The notes: generated by a model not told the origin, from the letters alone. Positions 26,468-35,272 are shown, counted from the first letter of the stretch. The stretch: 64,000 nt of DNA from Streptomyces sp. CBMA123 (GCF_014596465.1 NZ_MECK01000610.1:1-64000), one strand, 5' to 3'. Program-made: numbers and translations.

Positions 26468-27127
26468 ATGAAGCCATCTGTGCTTGTCGTGTCCACCGAC
26501 CCCCAGGGGTCCGCGGTCGTCTGGGCCGAGCGGGTGGGCGACAATCTGCCCTTCGATTTCATGGCGGCGCACGACCACGCAGAGCAGCTGGTCCACCTCA
26601 AGAAGACCGGCGCGAAGATCCACGTGATCGCCAACCAGAAGGGCGGCGTCGGCAAGACCACCACCACGGTCAACCTGGCGGCGTGCACGTTCGACGTCCT
26701 CGGTACGAAGGACGAGTACGAGCACATCTTCATCGACACGCCGGGCACCCTGGCCGATGAGGAGATCCTGCGCCGGGCTCTGGAGATCGCGGACGACGTC
26801 CTGGTCCCGATGATCACCGAGCCGCTGTGCTTCGACCCCACGGCGCGGACCATCCAGAAGGTCATCGAGCCGATGGGCATCCCGTACCGGGTCGTCGTCA
26901 ACAACTGGGACCCGCGCGACGGCCGTGCCGACCTCGAGGACACCGAGGCGTACATCGCCGCACGGGGATGGCCGCACGCCAAGACCGTCCTGCGCCGGTA
27001 CAAGATCCACTCCCGGGCGGTGGCCGAGGGAACGGTCGTCACCCAGTACAAGGAGAGCGGCACCGCCTACCGCGCCCGCGAGGACTTCTTCCGGCTGTCC
27101 CTCGAGCTCGGTTACGGGGGTCGCTGA
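26468..27127 (+). CDS. parA: ParA-family partition ATPase with transposed Walker A block
   Basis: A protein of 219 residues, clearly ParA-like, but its blocks are out of order. Residues 2-49 (26471-26614) hold VLVVSTDPQGSAVVW, the second ParA motif. Residues 50-80 (26615-26707) hold KIHVIANQKGGVGKTTTTV, the deviant Walker A that normally opens the protein. From residue 81 the order is normal: HIFIDTPGTLADEEI, ITEPLCFDPTA, VVVNNWDPRD. Moving residues 50-80 to the front would give a standard ParA. The ATG at 26468 has GGAGAG upstream and no earlier frame supplies another P-loop. The gene overlaps parB by one base (TGATG). ParA ATPases position ParB-parS complexes on the nucleoid. Whether this variant works is unknown. 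Confidence 0.85.
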   Translation: MKPSVLVVSTDPQGSAVVWAERVGDNLPFDFMAAHDHAEQLVHLKKTGAKIHVIANQKGGVGKTTTTVNLAACTFDVLGTKDEYEHIFIDTPGTLADEEILRRALEIADDVLVPMITEPLCFDPTARTIQKVIEPMGIPYRVVVNNWDPRDGRADLEDTEAYIAARGWPHAKTVLRRYKIHSRAVAEGTVVTQYKESGTAYRAREDFFRLSLELGYGGR

Positions 27128-28302
27128 TGGCAGGCCGTCGCGTCTCCTTCGCCTCGATGGCCGCCGACGCGGTCGTCGACGCCCCGGGCGTGGACAGCGC
27201 CAACGACTCCCCGGCCCGGTGGATCCCCACCGCCAGCTGCCTCCCCAACCCGCGCAACCCGCGTGACGAACTGGGCGACCTCTCCGACCTGGCGAGCATC
27301 AAGGACCGCCAGCTCCAGAGCTGCCTCGCCGTCACCCCGGCCGCCTACCTCCGGCTGTGGCCGGAGGACCGGCAGGTGCTGGGCGCGGGCCCGGAGGACG
27401 TGGTCATCGTCAACGGCAACCGCCGTCGGGCCGCCGCGCAGCTATACGGGCGCGAGCAACTGCTGGTCGTCGTCGACGACTCGGTGGCGGAGTCCAAGGC
27501 GACCCTGCTGCGGGCGGCGCTCGACGAGAACATGGCGCGCAAGGACTTCGACCCGATCGAGGAGGCCAACGCGGTCCTGCTCATCGTGGCGCAGTACCCG
27601 ACCGCCAAGGAGGCCGCCGAGGCGGAGGGCTGGTCCCAGAGCTGGATCTCGCACCGCAAGAACCTGCTGAAGCTCCACCCCGAGCTGCAGCGCCAGGTGC
27701 GGGCCAAGGCGCGCGGCGAGGAGGGCGTCTCCATCAACGTCGCCCGTCGCCTGGGTTCGGTGAAGGGCATCGAGGAGATGTCCCTGGCCGAGCAGACGAC
27801 GGAGCTGGAGCAGCTGCTCCAGGCCGACGCCGATGCGGTGACGGCCAGGCGCGCGGCGAAGCTGGAGGCCAAGGCGGCTGCCAAGGCTCCCGCTGCCGCG
27901 CCGGCTCCGCAGCCTGCGGTTCAGCAGCCTGCGGTGCAGCAGCCCCCGGTCCCGGAGCCCGCCGCGCCCGCCGCTCGGCCGGTCGCCGAGGTGGTCAGGC
28001 CGACTCCCGCTGCCAACCGGCCGGAGCCCGCTTCCCCCACTCCGCTGCCGAGCCCCGAGCCGGCTCCGGGCGCCGACGGATTTTCCGCGGAAAATTCCGA
28101 GCCCCTCCCGATGCCGGAGCAGCGGGCCGTGGCTCCGTCGGACGAACAGCCGGCGACGGCTGCCCCGGACTCGGGCCTGGACCGCGTCGACTGGCACAAC
28201 GTCGAGGAACTGGCAGACGCCATCTGCCGCACCCTCTCTGCCGACGAGGCCTACCGCCTCGCCGATGCCCTGGCGAACCGCCTGCTGACGACCAGCAGCT
28301 GA
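27127..28302 (+). CDS. parB: ParB-family partition protein
   Basis: A protein of 391 residues. The N-terminal ParB/Srx-like domain has WIPTASCLPNPRNPR and VIVNGNRRRAAAQLYG (the GxRRxxA box variant). A central HTH region follows, AVLLIVAQYPTAKEAAEAEG to WSQSWISHRKNLLKLHPELQ. Then come a helical segment rich in Ala/Glu/Gln, a long Pro/Ala/Gln linker (about 255-340) and a short C-terminal helix, ELADAICRTLSADEAYRLAD, likely for dimerisation. It binds parS and loads onto DNA. Its start overlaps the parA stop, so the two are translationally coupled. The linker is longer than in many chromosomal ParBs, fitting a plasmid type. Confidence 0.87.
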   Translation: MAGRRVSFASMAADAVVDAPGVDSANDSPARWIPTASCLPNPRNPRDELGDLSDLASIKDRQLQSCLAVTPAAYLRLWPEDRQVLGAGPEDVVIVNGNRRRAAAQLYGREQLLVVVDDSVAESKATLLRAALDENMARKDFDPIEEANAVLLIVAQYPTAKEAAEAEGWSQSWISHRKNLLKLHPELQRQVRAKARGEEGVSINVARRLGSVKGIEEMSLAEQTTELEQLLQADADAVTARRAAKLEAKAAAKAPAAAPAPQPAVQQPAVQQPPVPEPAAPAARPVAEVVRPTPAANRPEPASPTPLPSPEPAPGADGFSAENSEPLPMPEQRAVAPSDEQPATAAPDSGLDRVDWHNVEELADAICRTLSADEAYRLADALANRLLTTSS

Positions 28303-28310
28303 CACTCCCT

Positions 28311-28352
28311 CGGGTGCCCCTTTCCGCCTGATCAGGCGGAAAGGGGCACCCG
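28311..28352. terminator. Perfect 42-nt palindrome after parB
   Basis: Two 21-nt arms, 28311-28331 and 28332-28352, are exact reverse complements centred on GATC, 8 bp after the parB stop. As RNA it would form a very stable hairpin, so a terminator is most likely. Because it is fully palindromic as DNA it could also be a protein-binding site in the par locus. Confidence 0.75.
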
Positions 28353-28429
28353 GCTTTCTGCCCGTGGCCCGTTGGCGGCTGGAGCGCCGCGACCGGGCAA
28401 GCGAAGTCCTGCCGGTCGGTGGTAAAGAG

Positions 28430-29060
28430 TAGAGAATTCGCTGAAGGGTCGTCGGTGCCGCTTGGCCTCGTAGACGGACGTCGGCTGTGACCGTGAAGGT
28501 CCCCCACACGGAGATCGCCAACTCAAACCCGGTCTCCGGGTCCGTCACGGTGACGTCTGGCTCCGCGAACGTCGGATGGAGGTGATAGACGACCCTTCAC
28601 GCAATCGAGGTCGTCACCCCCTTCGAGGAAGAGTCGGACGCGGTGGTACTGGTGGTCTTCGTGGTCCAGATCGGTGTTCAGGTCGACTGTGTGGGACAGC
28701 CTGAGGTCAGGAGCGGTCGACGGCATCCAGGCGGCGAGGCGTACGGGCTCCGATCATCCGCCATGACTTCTATGGCCCGACCGGGGAAGCAGCAGTCCAG
28801 GATCAGAATCCTGATGGCTGCCGGACTGTTCTCCATCTCCTCGCGCATGACATTCATCGGTAGCGCGGTGTAGTGCAGCAGGGATGGGACCGCCCGCGTC
28901 AGGCCCAGGTAGAGACGGCCTCGGTCGTCGAGCAGGCCGTGACTTGTGTAGTAGGCGAGCAGCACATCGCTGGCACGGCTGATCACCTCGGTGAGCTGGG
29001 GGCCGAGCGTCGCCATGTCCGCTGAAGCATCGATGACTCGGCACCGTACAGCGTCAATCG
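28430..29060 (-). pseudogene. Broken caspase-like peptidase / pYEATS-domain gene
   Basis: The 5' part (29060-28730) reads VRCRVIDASADMATLGPQ, then DVLLAYYTSHGLLDDRGRLY and RILILDCCFPGRAIE. This carries the His (SHG) and Cys (DCC) landmarks of the caspase/C14 fold, but the usual N-terminal strand is missing. A frame change near 28725 leads to HRVRLFLEGGDDLDCVKG. A second change near 28605 leads to VVYHLHPTFAEPDVTVTD and LAISVWGTFTVTADVRLRG, which together form a prokaryotic YEATS domain. Caspase and pYEATS domains occur together in bacterial conflict systems. With at least two frameshifts and a 5' truncation this copy is dead. A CRISPR-type repeat lies at its 5' side. Confidence 0.7.
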
Positions 29061-29188
29061 TGCCGGTCTGCAAGTAACCTCGGAACAACACCGCCGAAGC
29101 CTTTGCACCGTCGCTCCCGTCACAGTGACCCGCCCGGCAACCCCATTCCAAGGCGACATGATCCTTCGACATGGTGCTGCTCACCTGC

Positions 29189-29217
29189 CTCCTCCCCGCA
29201 CCCGCGGGGGTCAGCCA
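29189..29217 (+). CRISPR. Solitary type I-E-like CRISPR repeat
   Basis: A 29-nt unit containing CCTCCCCGCACCCGCGGGGG followed by TCAGCC, matching the repeat seen at 35050, 39691 and 42478. No second repeat occurs 61 nt to either side and no leader precedes it. It lies just 5' of the broken caspase-like gene, so it is probably an orphan left by rearrangement. Confidence 0.65.
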
Positions 29218-29322
29218 TACCAGATCAGGTGGATGCCGGGCGTCTCCGCGAAGTTCGGTGCAAGTCAATCCGGTCTCCCCGTACGAGCACATCTGACGCC
29301 CAGTCATCGATACGCTGCCTTC

Positions 29323-29985
29323 GTGAGTCAGCACCCCACCCAAGCCGCCCAACGTCGCCCCGGCCTCTGGTACGTCCTTACGCCGATATTGAGCATCGGC
29401 CTGCTCGCCTGCGCACCGTTCTGGCACGCCACCACGCGGCTATCTCGGGCTCATTCGCGGGACGCAGCGAAGGCTCGCCGACTGGCCATTGTGTTCACCG
29501 TCATCCTTGCAGGCGGCCTCATCATTCCTCCTGCTGCAGGTTTCACCGCGCTCGCCGGGATGATCATCGCCCCGATCCTCCTGTCTCCGTACCGGGCCCG
29601 GATCTATGGCACTCAACGACCAATGCCGGCCTTCTCGCCAGAGCCCGGTGGTGCTCTCGCCGCCGTCCAACAGGCCCGAACTCTGCGCGCCGAGGCGCGT
29701 CGCATCGTTCAGGATGATCCCGCCATCGCCCGTGAACTGGGTATCGGCCGACCAGGCCGAGGCACCGGCTACGATGACGGCGGCCTGCTGGATCTGAACA
29801 GCGCCGACGCTCAGACGATCTCCCGGGTCCTCGATGTCAGTTCTGACATGGCCGAACGAATCGTCACCGCCCGCCGAGAGGTCGGCGGCGCGTTCCGCTT
29901 GTTGGATGAGGTCATCACGTACGCGAGCCTTACCGAGGGCGAAGAACTCGTCATCCGCGAACGCGGTGTTCTGCTGCCGTGTTGA
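29323..29985 (+). CDS. Membrane protein with C-terminal helix-hairpin-helix domain
   Basis: A protein of 220 residues from the GTG at 29323. There is no clear Shine-Dalgarno, but TACGCT lies about 10 nt upstream, so a leaderless transcript is possible. Two hydrophobic regions, YVLTPILSIGLLACAPFW and RRLAIVFTVILAGGLIIPP with a following span to APILLS, give 2-3 membrane helices. The C-terminus reads LLDLNSADAQTISRVLDVSS and AERIVTARREVGGAFRLLDE, a ComEA-type HhH motif that may bind DNA non-specifically. Similar proteins are known in actinomycetes but not assigned. It could tether DNA at the membrane. Confidence 0.7.
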   Translation: MSQHPTQAAQRRPGLWYVLTPILSIGLLACAPFWHATTRLSRAHSRDAAKARRLAIVFTVILAGGLIIPPAAGFTALAGMIIAPILLSPYRARIYGTQRPMPAFSPEPGGALAAVQQARTLRAEARRIVQDDPAIARELGIGRPGRGTGYDDGGLLDLNSADAQTISRVLDVSSDMAERIVTARREVGGAFRLLDEVITYASLTEGEELVIRERGVLLPC

Positions 29986-30079
29986 ACGGTGAATCGGGCC
30001 GTTAGGTACCGGAGAGACCCGTTCTCCACTCCCTATGCCGGACGAACGCCCCTTCACGCGCTCACGGCCGAGGTCACGC

Positions 30080-30466
30080 TTCCTCCCCGCAGCTGCGAGG
30101 GTCGGTCGTCGAACGGCGGGCTCAATTCCCACGGCCCGCTGTATTCATCGCACTCGCAGACATCAGCCATCGCAGTCGGCTTCAGCTCGCTGTATCGCGC
30201 TCGTCCGGACCCGTTGGGGGGCGGTGGGCTGATCGGCGAGGTGACGTCCCGCAGACCGAGTCCTCCCTGTACCCGCGGGTCAGCCCGATGGCCCGCGACC
30301 GGGGGATCCCGCTCGGAGGAGTCTTCCCTACACCCGCAGGGGTAAGCCGTGCGGCTACTCCGGCAGTGCTGCCGACGGCATTTCCTCCCCGCACCCGCAG
30401 GAGTCAGCCGGAAGCCCTCGGCGTGATCATGTTCGAGATCGACTCCCCGCACCTGCGGGGGCAGCT
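30080..30466 (+). CRISPR. Decayed type I-E-like CRISPR array
   Basis: Recognisable repeat units start at 30080, 30141, 30260, 30321, 30382 and about 30440. Most are spaced 61 nt (29-nt repeat plus 32-nt spacer), with one position near 30200 unrecognisable. The best copies are 30321-30348 and 30382-30409; others carry substitutions or small deletions (for example a 2-nt loss at 30260). No leader resembling those at 34.9, 39.6 and 42.4 kb precedes it and no cas gene is near. The spacers run in the same direction as the other CRISPR pieces. It is probably inactive. Confidence 0.75.
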
Positions 30467-30655
30467 GTGTGCGCGGTGGTGACTTGGCAAGTCACCACGC
30501 AGGTGCGCGTGAACACAGGTACGCGGGTTGCAGTGTGACGGAGCTGCTCTGAGGGCTGCCTCGAACAGAACCGCCGGGGCTCGTCCCGCTGCAGTGGTGT
30601 GGGTGGGTCTTTCGGTCGGTCTCGCGGCCGGCCCTTGGGATGGCTCCGGCGGGCA

Positions 30656-33600
30656 CTACACGGATGATGCCGGTGCTTCGGGGCCGTCGAGGGGCCAGGT
30701 GTCGCGGTCGTCGACGTGGTGGTAGACGGGCAGTTCGGCGGCCAGGACGTCGAAATGCGGCAGTGGGGCCCACAGGGCGCGGTCGCCGATGACGTAGAGG
30801 CGGCGTTTGGCGCGGCTGGCGGCGACGTTGAGGAGGTGGGGGGTGCGGGCGGCCCAGTCGCGGGCGCCGCGGCGGCCCGCGCCGAGCAGGAGGATGACGA
30901 CGTCGGCTTCCTTGCCCTGGGCCTTGTGGACGGTGGCGCAGCGCTCCTCGAGGACCTCGAACGTCCAGCCAGGGTGGGTGCGGCAGGTTTCGCGGGCCTC
31001 GCGGACGAGGGCGCGGAAAGGGGCGATGATGCGCACGCGTTCCGGGGTGACGCGTTGCCGGTGGAGGCTGCGCAGGACGAAGTCGAGGGCGCGGCGGTCT
31101 CGTTCGCCCCAGGGGTCGTCGCCGTTGCGGGTGGGGTCGGGGGTGTCGAGCCAGCGGCTGGGCAGGAGGCCGTCGTGGTCGGCGTCGGGGAAGGGTTGGG
31201 GGTGGGTTCCGTAGACCATGAGGCCGTCGTAGGCGACCTGGTTGCTGACGGTGAACATGGGGTCTTCGCAGCGGCGGTGGACGCGCAGGGGTGAGCCGAC
31301 CCAGACGGTCTCGTCGTCGTTGCCGGTGGGGTCGGGCAGGTAGGTGCCGTAGCGGTTGACGCGGTCGGCGACGGCCTGGGCGGAGGTGGCGGAGGGGAGC
31401 CATTCCTCGTCGACGCCGTGGGCGAGCAGGAGGCGGCGCTGGAGGGCGGTGGGCATGGTGACGACGGGTTCGAGCTGGAGGGGGTCGCCGACGAGGACAG
31501 CGCGGCGGGCGCGCCAGAGGGCGCCGACGGCGGCCTGCGGGGTGGCCTGGCCGGCTTCGTCGACGAGGACCCAGCCGATGCTGCCCCGGCCGAGGCGGGC
31601 GAACATGCTGCCGATGGAGGAGAAGGTGGTGGAGACGACGGGGACGAGGAGGAAGAGGGTCTGCCAGGCCTGGGCGACCTGTTCGTCGGGGACGGGGCCG
31701 CTGGTGCCGGCCATGAGATCCATGAGGACCCGGAGGGTGCCGTGGATCCGCAGGGCGTTGTTGGCGACGAAGGCGCGGTGCAGATCGAGGGCGCGCATGA
31801 ACAGGTCGCTGCGGGCGGTGCACCAGGCCTCGTCGGACCAAGGGGAGCCGAGTTCCTGTTCGGCGTCGTCGAGGTGGGTCCAGTCGAGGGGCAGGCTGGG
31901 GAGGGTGGTGGCGGCCTGGCGGAGGTCGCGGTGGGCGGCGTCGAGGGCGGCGGTGGCGGTGGCCAGGTCGCGTCGGGCGGCCGCCGCCTCGTGCCGGGCC
32001 CGCTGGACGGCGTCGTGGGCTGCGGACTCGGCGGTGCGGGCGGCGTCCTCGCGGGCGTGGGCGCGGGTGAGGGCGGCGGCGGCTTCGGCGAGTGCGGTGG
32101 TGGAGCCGGTGTGCAGGTCGTGGGCGGCGAGTTCCTCGGCGCGCACGCAGCGGGCGATGTGGTCGTAGGCGTCCTCCAGGGCGGTGCGCTGCTGGACGAG
32201 CAGGTCGAGGATCTCGGCCTGGGTGCGTTCGTGCTGCTGCTCGGCGGCCTGGCGTTCGGCGGTGGTCTGGAGCAGTCGGCGCAGGCCCGCGCGCAGGCCG
32301 GGTTCGGTGGTCAGGGGCGTTTCGTGGCGGGCGGTCAGGGCGTCGACGTACTGGCGGTGGTGGTGGGCGCGTTCGCGGGCGGCCGCCAGGTCGGCGCGGG
32401 CGCCGGCGAGGGCTTCACGGGCCCGGGGGACGCGCTGGGTGGCGGTCCGGTGGGCGGCTTCGGCGGCCGCGGCGGTGGATCCGGCGGTGACGGCAGCCGT
32501 GGTGGCGTCGGTGTGCCGGGCCTCGGCGGCCGCGACGCGCTGGTCGGCGTGGGCGACGGCGGTGTGCAGGGCGTCGACGCGCTGCCGGTCGCGGCCGGAC
32601 TCGGTGTCGGCCAGGGCGGCGGCGAGGCGGGCGCGTTCGGTGCGCAGGCGTTCGACTGTGGTCCGGGCGGCCTTGAAGGCGTCGACGGCGTCGTGCCAGG
32701 AGGGGACGGGCTGGGCGGGGCCGGCGGGGGGCTGGGTTCCTTCGCCCGGTGCCGTGCGGGCGGGCTTCGGGGCGTCAGCCGGTTTCGGGGCCCGGGACGG
32801 TCTCGGGACGCGGGGAGGGATCCAGTCGCCGAGGATCGCGTTCATGCCGCGCAGCGGCGGTAGCCCGGCGGCGGTACGCGCGTCGGCCTCCTTCTCGGGC
32901 AGGCTGCCCCACCAGAATCGCTGGCCGAACTTCGTCCGGTTGGCCTTGTTGCCGAGTACGGCGGCGACCAGGCCCCAGGCGGGCGCGCCGTCGAGGAGGG
33001 CGGAGGCGAGGTCGGAGAAGTGGTCGGGGCCGCCGTGCCAGTGCTCGTCGAGGGCGGAGGCGCCGGGAAGTTCGGCGGTGACGTTCTCCACGGCGCCGTT
33101 GTTGGAGGAGGTGACCACGATCTCGTAGCCGGTGAGCTTGGGGTCGAGGGCGGCAACGTAGCGCTTGCGACGTCCCTGGCGGTCCCTGCCCTGCCAGGCC
33201 CGGCCCACGAAGGCATCCTCGGGCCGCCGGTAGGAGGCCATCACCGTGGCCCGTTCGACCACGAGCGCGGCGACGAGGTCGCGCAGCATGGTGGTCTTGC
33301 CAGTGCCTGGCGGGCCGTTGACGGAGAACAGGCCGCCATCGGTCCCCTCGCGGTCGGCCAGCATGCGGTCGACCGCGAACTGCTGGCTGAGCGCGAGGGG
33401 GTGCCGCGCCTTGGCGGGCCACCGTCCGGCGGGCACGAGGGCGGGGGAGACGCCGTCGAGGACAGTACGGCGGTCCTGACGCAGGTCGGTGCGGGCGTGG
33501 ACGGGGAGGTCGTGGCGCGAGGCCAGGTAGGCGTCCAGGGCGGGGCCGAGGCCGGCGCCGTCCTCCGCGAGGGAGCCGCGGACCCGGGCGAGGTCGGGCG

Positions 33601-34705
33601 GCAGGAGGCTGTTGAGGAACGGCTGGTTGGCGGCGGGCTTGGCCCCGGGGTCACGCGGGAGGCGGACGAGGTGGCTGCGGACGCGGATCACGCGCGGGTC
33701 GAGGTGGTGCTGGACGCCGCAGAGGTGGGCGATCTGGGCGGTCAGGGCGACGAGGTCGGCGAACGCGACGGGGCGGGCGACGGGGGCTTCCGTGTCCGCT
33801 TCCGCGGACGGTGGTGTGTCGGATACGGCGGCGGGCTCAGCCGGCGCCGCGGCGTCGGCGGGCGCCTGGGACTCGGTCTCGGTGACGCCGTCCTGTGCCG
33901 GGCGGCGGGCCGCCACCCAGTCCGCGACCCGCCGCACCAGCGGCTCCGTCGCCCCCTGGACGGCGGCGCCCGCGACCTCGCCGAACAGCGCGCCGACCGC
34001 CGCCACCGCAGCACCGCCCAGGACCTCGGCGAGCAGCTGCTGCCAGGAGCGGCCCGCTTCCGCCATGGGTACCGGCCCCACTGGCCGGAACACCGGTAGC
34101 CCGTACGGGCCCGGGGCGGGACGCTTCCCGGCGGTGTACGCGATCGGCGCGGCGGCCAGCTGAGCCACCGCCACCTCGAACGCTTCGCCCAGTTCCTCGA
34201 AGCCGTCCAGCCAACCCGGTGCCGACGGCCCCGGATCGAACAGGCGCCCCGTCGCCCAGGCACACGCCGACACCACCGACGTCCCCTCCACCGGACGCCC
34301 GTGCTCGTCCAGGACCAGCGCGAACATCGCACTCCGCCCCGACAGCTCCAACTCCTCCTGCGGGACCCCCGGATCCGGCTCGGTGCCCTCCGGCAGCACC
34401 GCGATCATCGCCCGGCGCAGCAGCTCCAGGTCGAACACGCCGCCGTACACCTCATGCCGCCACACCATCCCGTGCGGCGCCAGGTGAGCCGCGGTCTCCG
34501 GGTGCTCCGCATCCCACGGCAGCACCGGCGCGGCCTGGCCCGCGGCCGGAGTGAGGTCCACGACCAGCGCGTCGGAGGCGCGGAGCCTGCCCGCACGGCG
34601 CTTGCGGGGAACCTCCGGGATCGTCGGCGGACTGAACAACTCGATGGCCCGCCAGCACTCCAGCAGGTCCGCCACCCGCCGATCCCGCCCCTGTCCGCCC
34701 CGCAT
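30656..34705 (-). CDS. Large superfamily-1 (UPF1/DNA2-like) helicase with long coiled coil
   Basis: A protein of 1349 residues. The N-terminal ~330 residues match no fold I recognise. The helicase core opens with Walker A SVNGPPGTGKTTMLRDL (near 465). It is interrupted by a long Ala/Arg/Glu-rich coiled coil (about 670-935). It resumes with VLVDEAGQATPQAAVGAL (DEAG, near 1048), VGDPLQLEPVV, ATVHKAQGKEADVVIL (near 1260) and NVAASRAKRRLYVIGD. This is the DNA2/NAM7/UPF1 arrangement with an insert between helicase motifs. It lies alone between a decayed CRISPR array and a CRISPR leader. Stand-alone SF1 ATPases of this size occur in anti-phage loci, so a defence role is plausible but unproven. Confidence 0.85.
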   Translation of the reverse strand: MRGGQGRDRRVADLLECWRAIELFSPPTIPEVPRKRRAGRLRASDALVVDLTPAAGQAAPVLPWDAEHPETAAHLAPHGMVWRHEVYGGVFDLELLRRAMIAVLPEGTEPDPGVPQEELELSGRSAMFALVLDEHGRPVEGTSVVSACAWATGRLFDPGPSAPGWLDGFEELGEAFEVAVAQLAAAPIAYTAGKRPAPGPYGLPVFRPVGPVPMAEAGRSWQQLLAEVLGGAAVAAVGALFGEVAGAAVQGATEPLVRRVADWVAARRPAQDGVTETESQAPADAAAPAEPAAVSDTPPSAEADTEAPVARPVAFADLVALTAQIAHLCGVQHHLDPRVIRVRSHLVRLPRDPGAKPAANQPFLNSLLPPDLARVRGSLAEDGAGLGPALDAYLASRHDLPVHARTDLRQDRRTVLDGVSPALVPAGRWPAKARHPLALSQQFAVDRMLADREGTDGGLFSVNGPPGTGKTTMLRDLVAALVVERATVMASYRRPEDAFVGRAWQGRDRQGRRKRYVAALDPKLTGYEIVVTSSNNGAVENVTAELPGASALDEHWHGGPDHFSDLASALLDGAPAWGLVAAVLGNKANRTKFGQRFWWGSLPEKEADARTAAGLPPLRGMNAILGDWIPPRVPRPSRAPKPADAPKPARTAPGEGTQPPAGPAQPVPSWHDAVDAFKAARTTVERLRTERARLAAALADTESGRDRQRVDALHTAVAHADQRVAAAEARHTDATTAAVTAGSTAAAAEAAHRTATQRVPRAREALAGARADLAAARERAHHHRQYVDALTARHETPLTTEPGLRAGLRRLLQTTAERQAAEQQHERTQAEILDLLVQQRTALEDAYDHIARCVRAEELAAHDLHTGSTTALAEAAAALTRAHAREDAARTAESAAHDAVQRARHEAAAARRDLATATAALDAAHRDLRQAATTLPSLPLDWTHLDDAEQELGSPWSDEAWCTARSDLFMRALDLHRAFVANNALRIHGTLRVLMDLMAGTSGPVPDEQVAQAWQTLFLLVPVVSTTFSSIGSMFARLGRGSIGWVLVDEAGQATPQAAVGALWRARRAVLVGDPLQLEPVVTMPTALQRRLLLAHGVDEEWLPSATSAQAVADRVNRYGTYLPDPTGNDDETVWVGSPLRVHRRCEDPMFTVSNQVAYDGLMVYGTHPQPFPDADHDGLLPSRWLDTPDPTRNGDDPWGERDRRALDFVLRSLHRQRVTPERVRIIAPFRALVREARETCRTHPGWTFEVLEERCATVHKAQGKEADVVILLLGAGRRGARDWAARTPHLLNVAASRAKRRLYVIGDRALWAPLPHFDVLAAELPVYHHVDDRDTWPLDGPEAPASSV

Positions 34706-34931
34706 GCCACGCCCCCGTGTCGAACCTGCGGCCCGCAGCCGCTTCGTGTGCCGATCAGCAGGCCGCAGAATCTACCGGACGGCGGGCGGGCGAGACTGGG
34801 CAACCAGGTAACGCGGGCGGGGGACGCTCGCCGTCATCGCATGCGTCCACGGTCAGCTCCCATCAGCGCGGACCCACCGGGTCGGTCCAGCCCTGGATCA
34901 GTCACAAGCTCGGTACGGAATCATTGGCAGG

Positions 34932-35049
34932 GTGGCACGATGGGGTCGACTCTTTGACACCTCAACAGATCAGCTGTGCCACTGACGCGTTCGCATGGCA
35001 GCAATAGCAAAGAAACAGCAAAACCGCCGAATCAGCCCAGCTCAGAAAT
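34932..35049 (+). promoter_or_regulatory. CRISPR leader, copy 1
   Basis: This stretch of about 117 nt leads directly into a CRISPR repeat. It shares with copies 2 and 3 the blocks TGGCACGATGG (34933), TTTGACACC, CAACAG, AAGAAACAGCAAA (near 35010) and GAAA just before the repeat. It is the most diverged of the three copies. A leader normally carries the array promoter and the adaptation site. Confidence 0.7.
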
Positions 35050-35139
35050 GTCCTCCCTGCGCCCGCAGGGGTCAACCGGTGTACCGGACCAGCGGCTCGA
35101 CCGGCACCCAGTCCTCCCTGCACCCGCAGGGATCAGCCG
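35050..35139 (+). CRISPR. Two-repeat CRISPR mini-array behind leader 1
   Basis: The repeats at 35050-35078 and 35111-35139 share GTCCTCCCTGC, CCCGCAGGG and a CAACCG/CAGCCG end. They flank a single 32-nt spacer (35079-35110). The 29/32 geometry and the CCC-GCG...-GGG hairpin fit type I-E. No further repeat follows at the 61-nt step. Confidence 0.8.
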
Positions 35140-35216
35140 AGGACTGGCCAGCATCCGCAGGTCGCTGGAGGCGTGCTCCGGCGGTCACGTTCGTGACGGG
35201 CGGGTCCGCCGAACGG

Positions 35217-35256
35217 CGTCGTCGTGCCGCCCGGGGTTTCGGGCGGCACGACGACG
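35217..35256. terminator. Stem-loop terminator of the secreted repeat protein gene
   Basis: Arms at 35217-35233 and 35240-35256 form a perfect 17-bp stem with loop gggttt, 17 bp after the stop of the minus-strand gene. Confidence 0.75.
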
Positions 35257-35272
35257 TTCGGGGGTATGCGGG

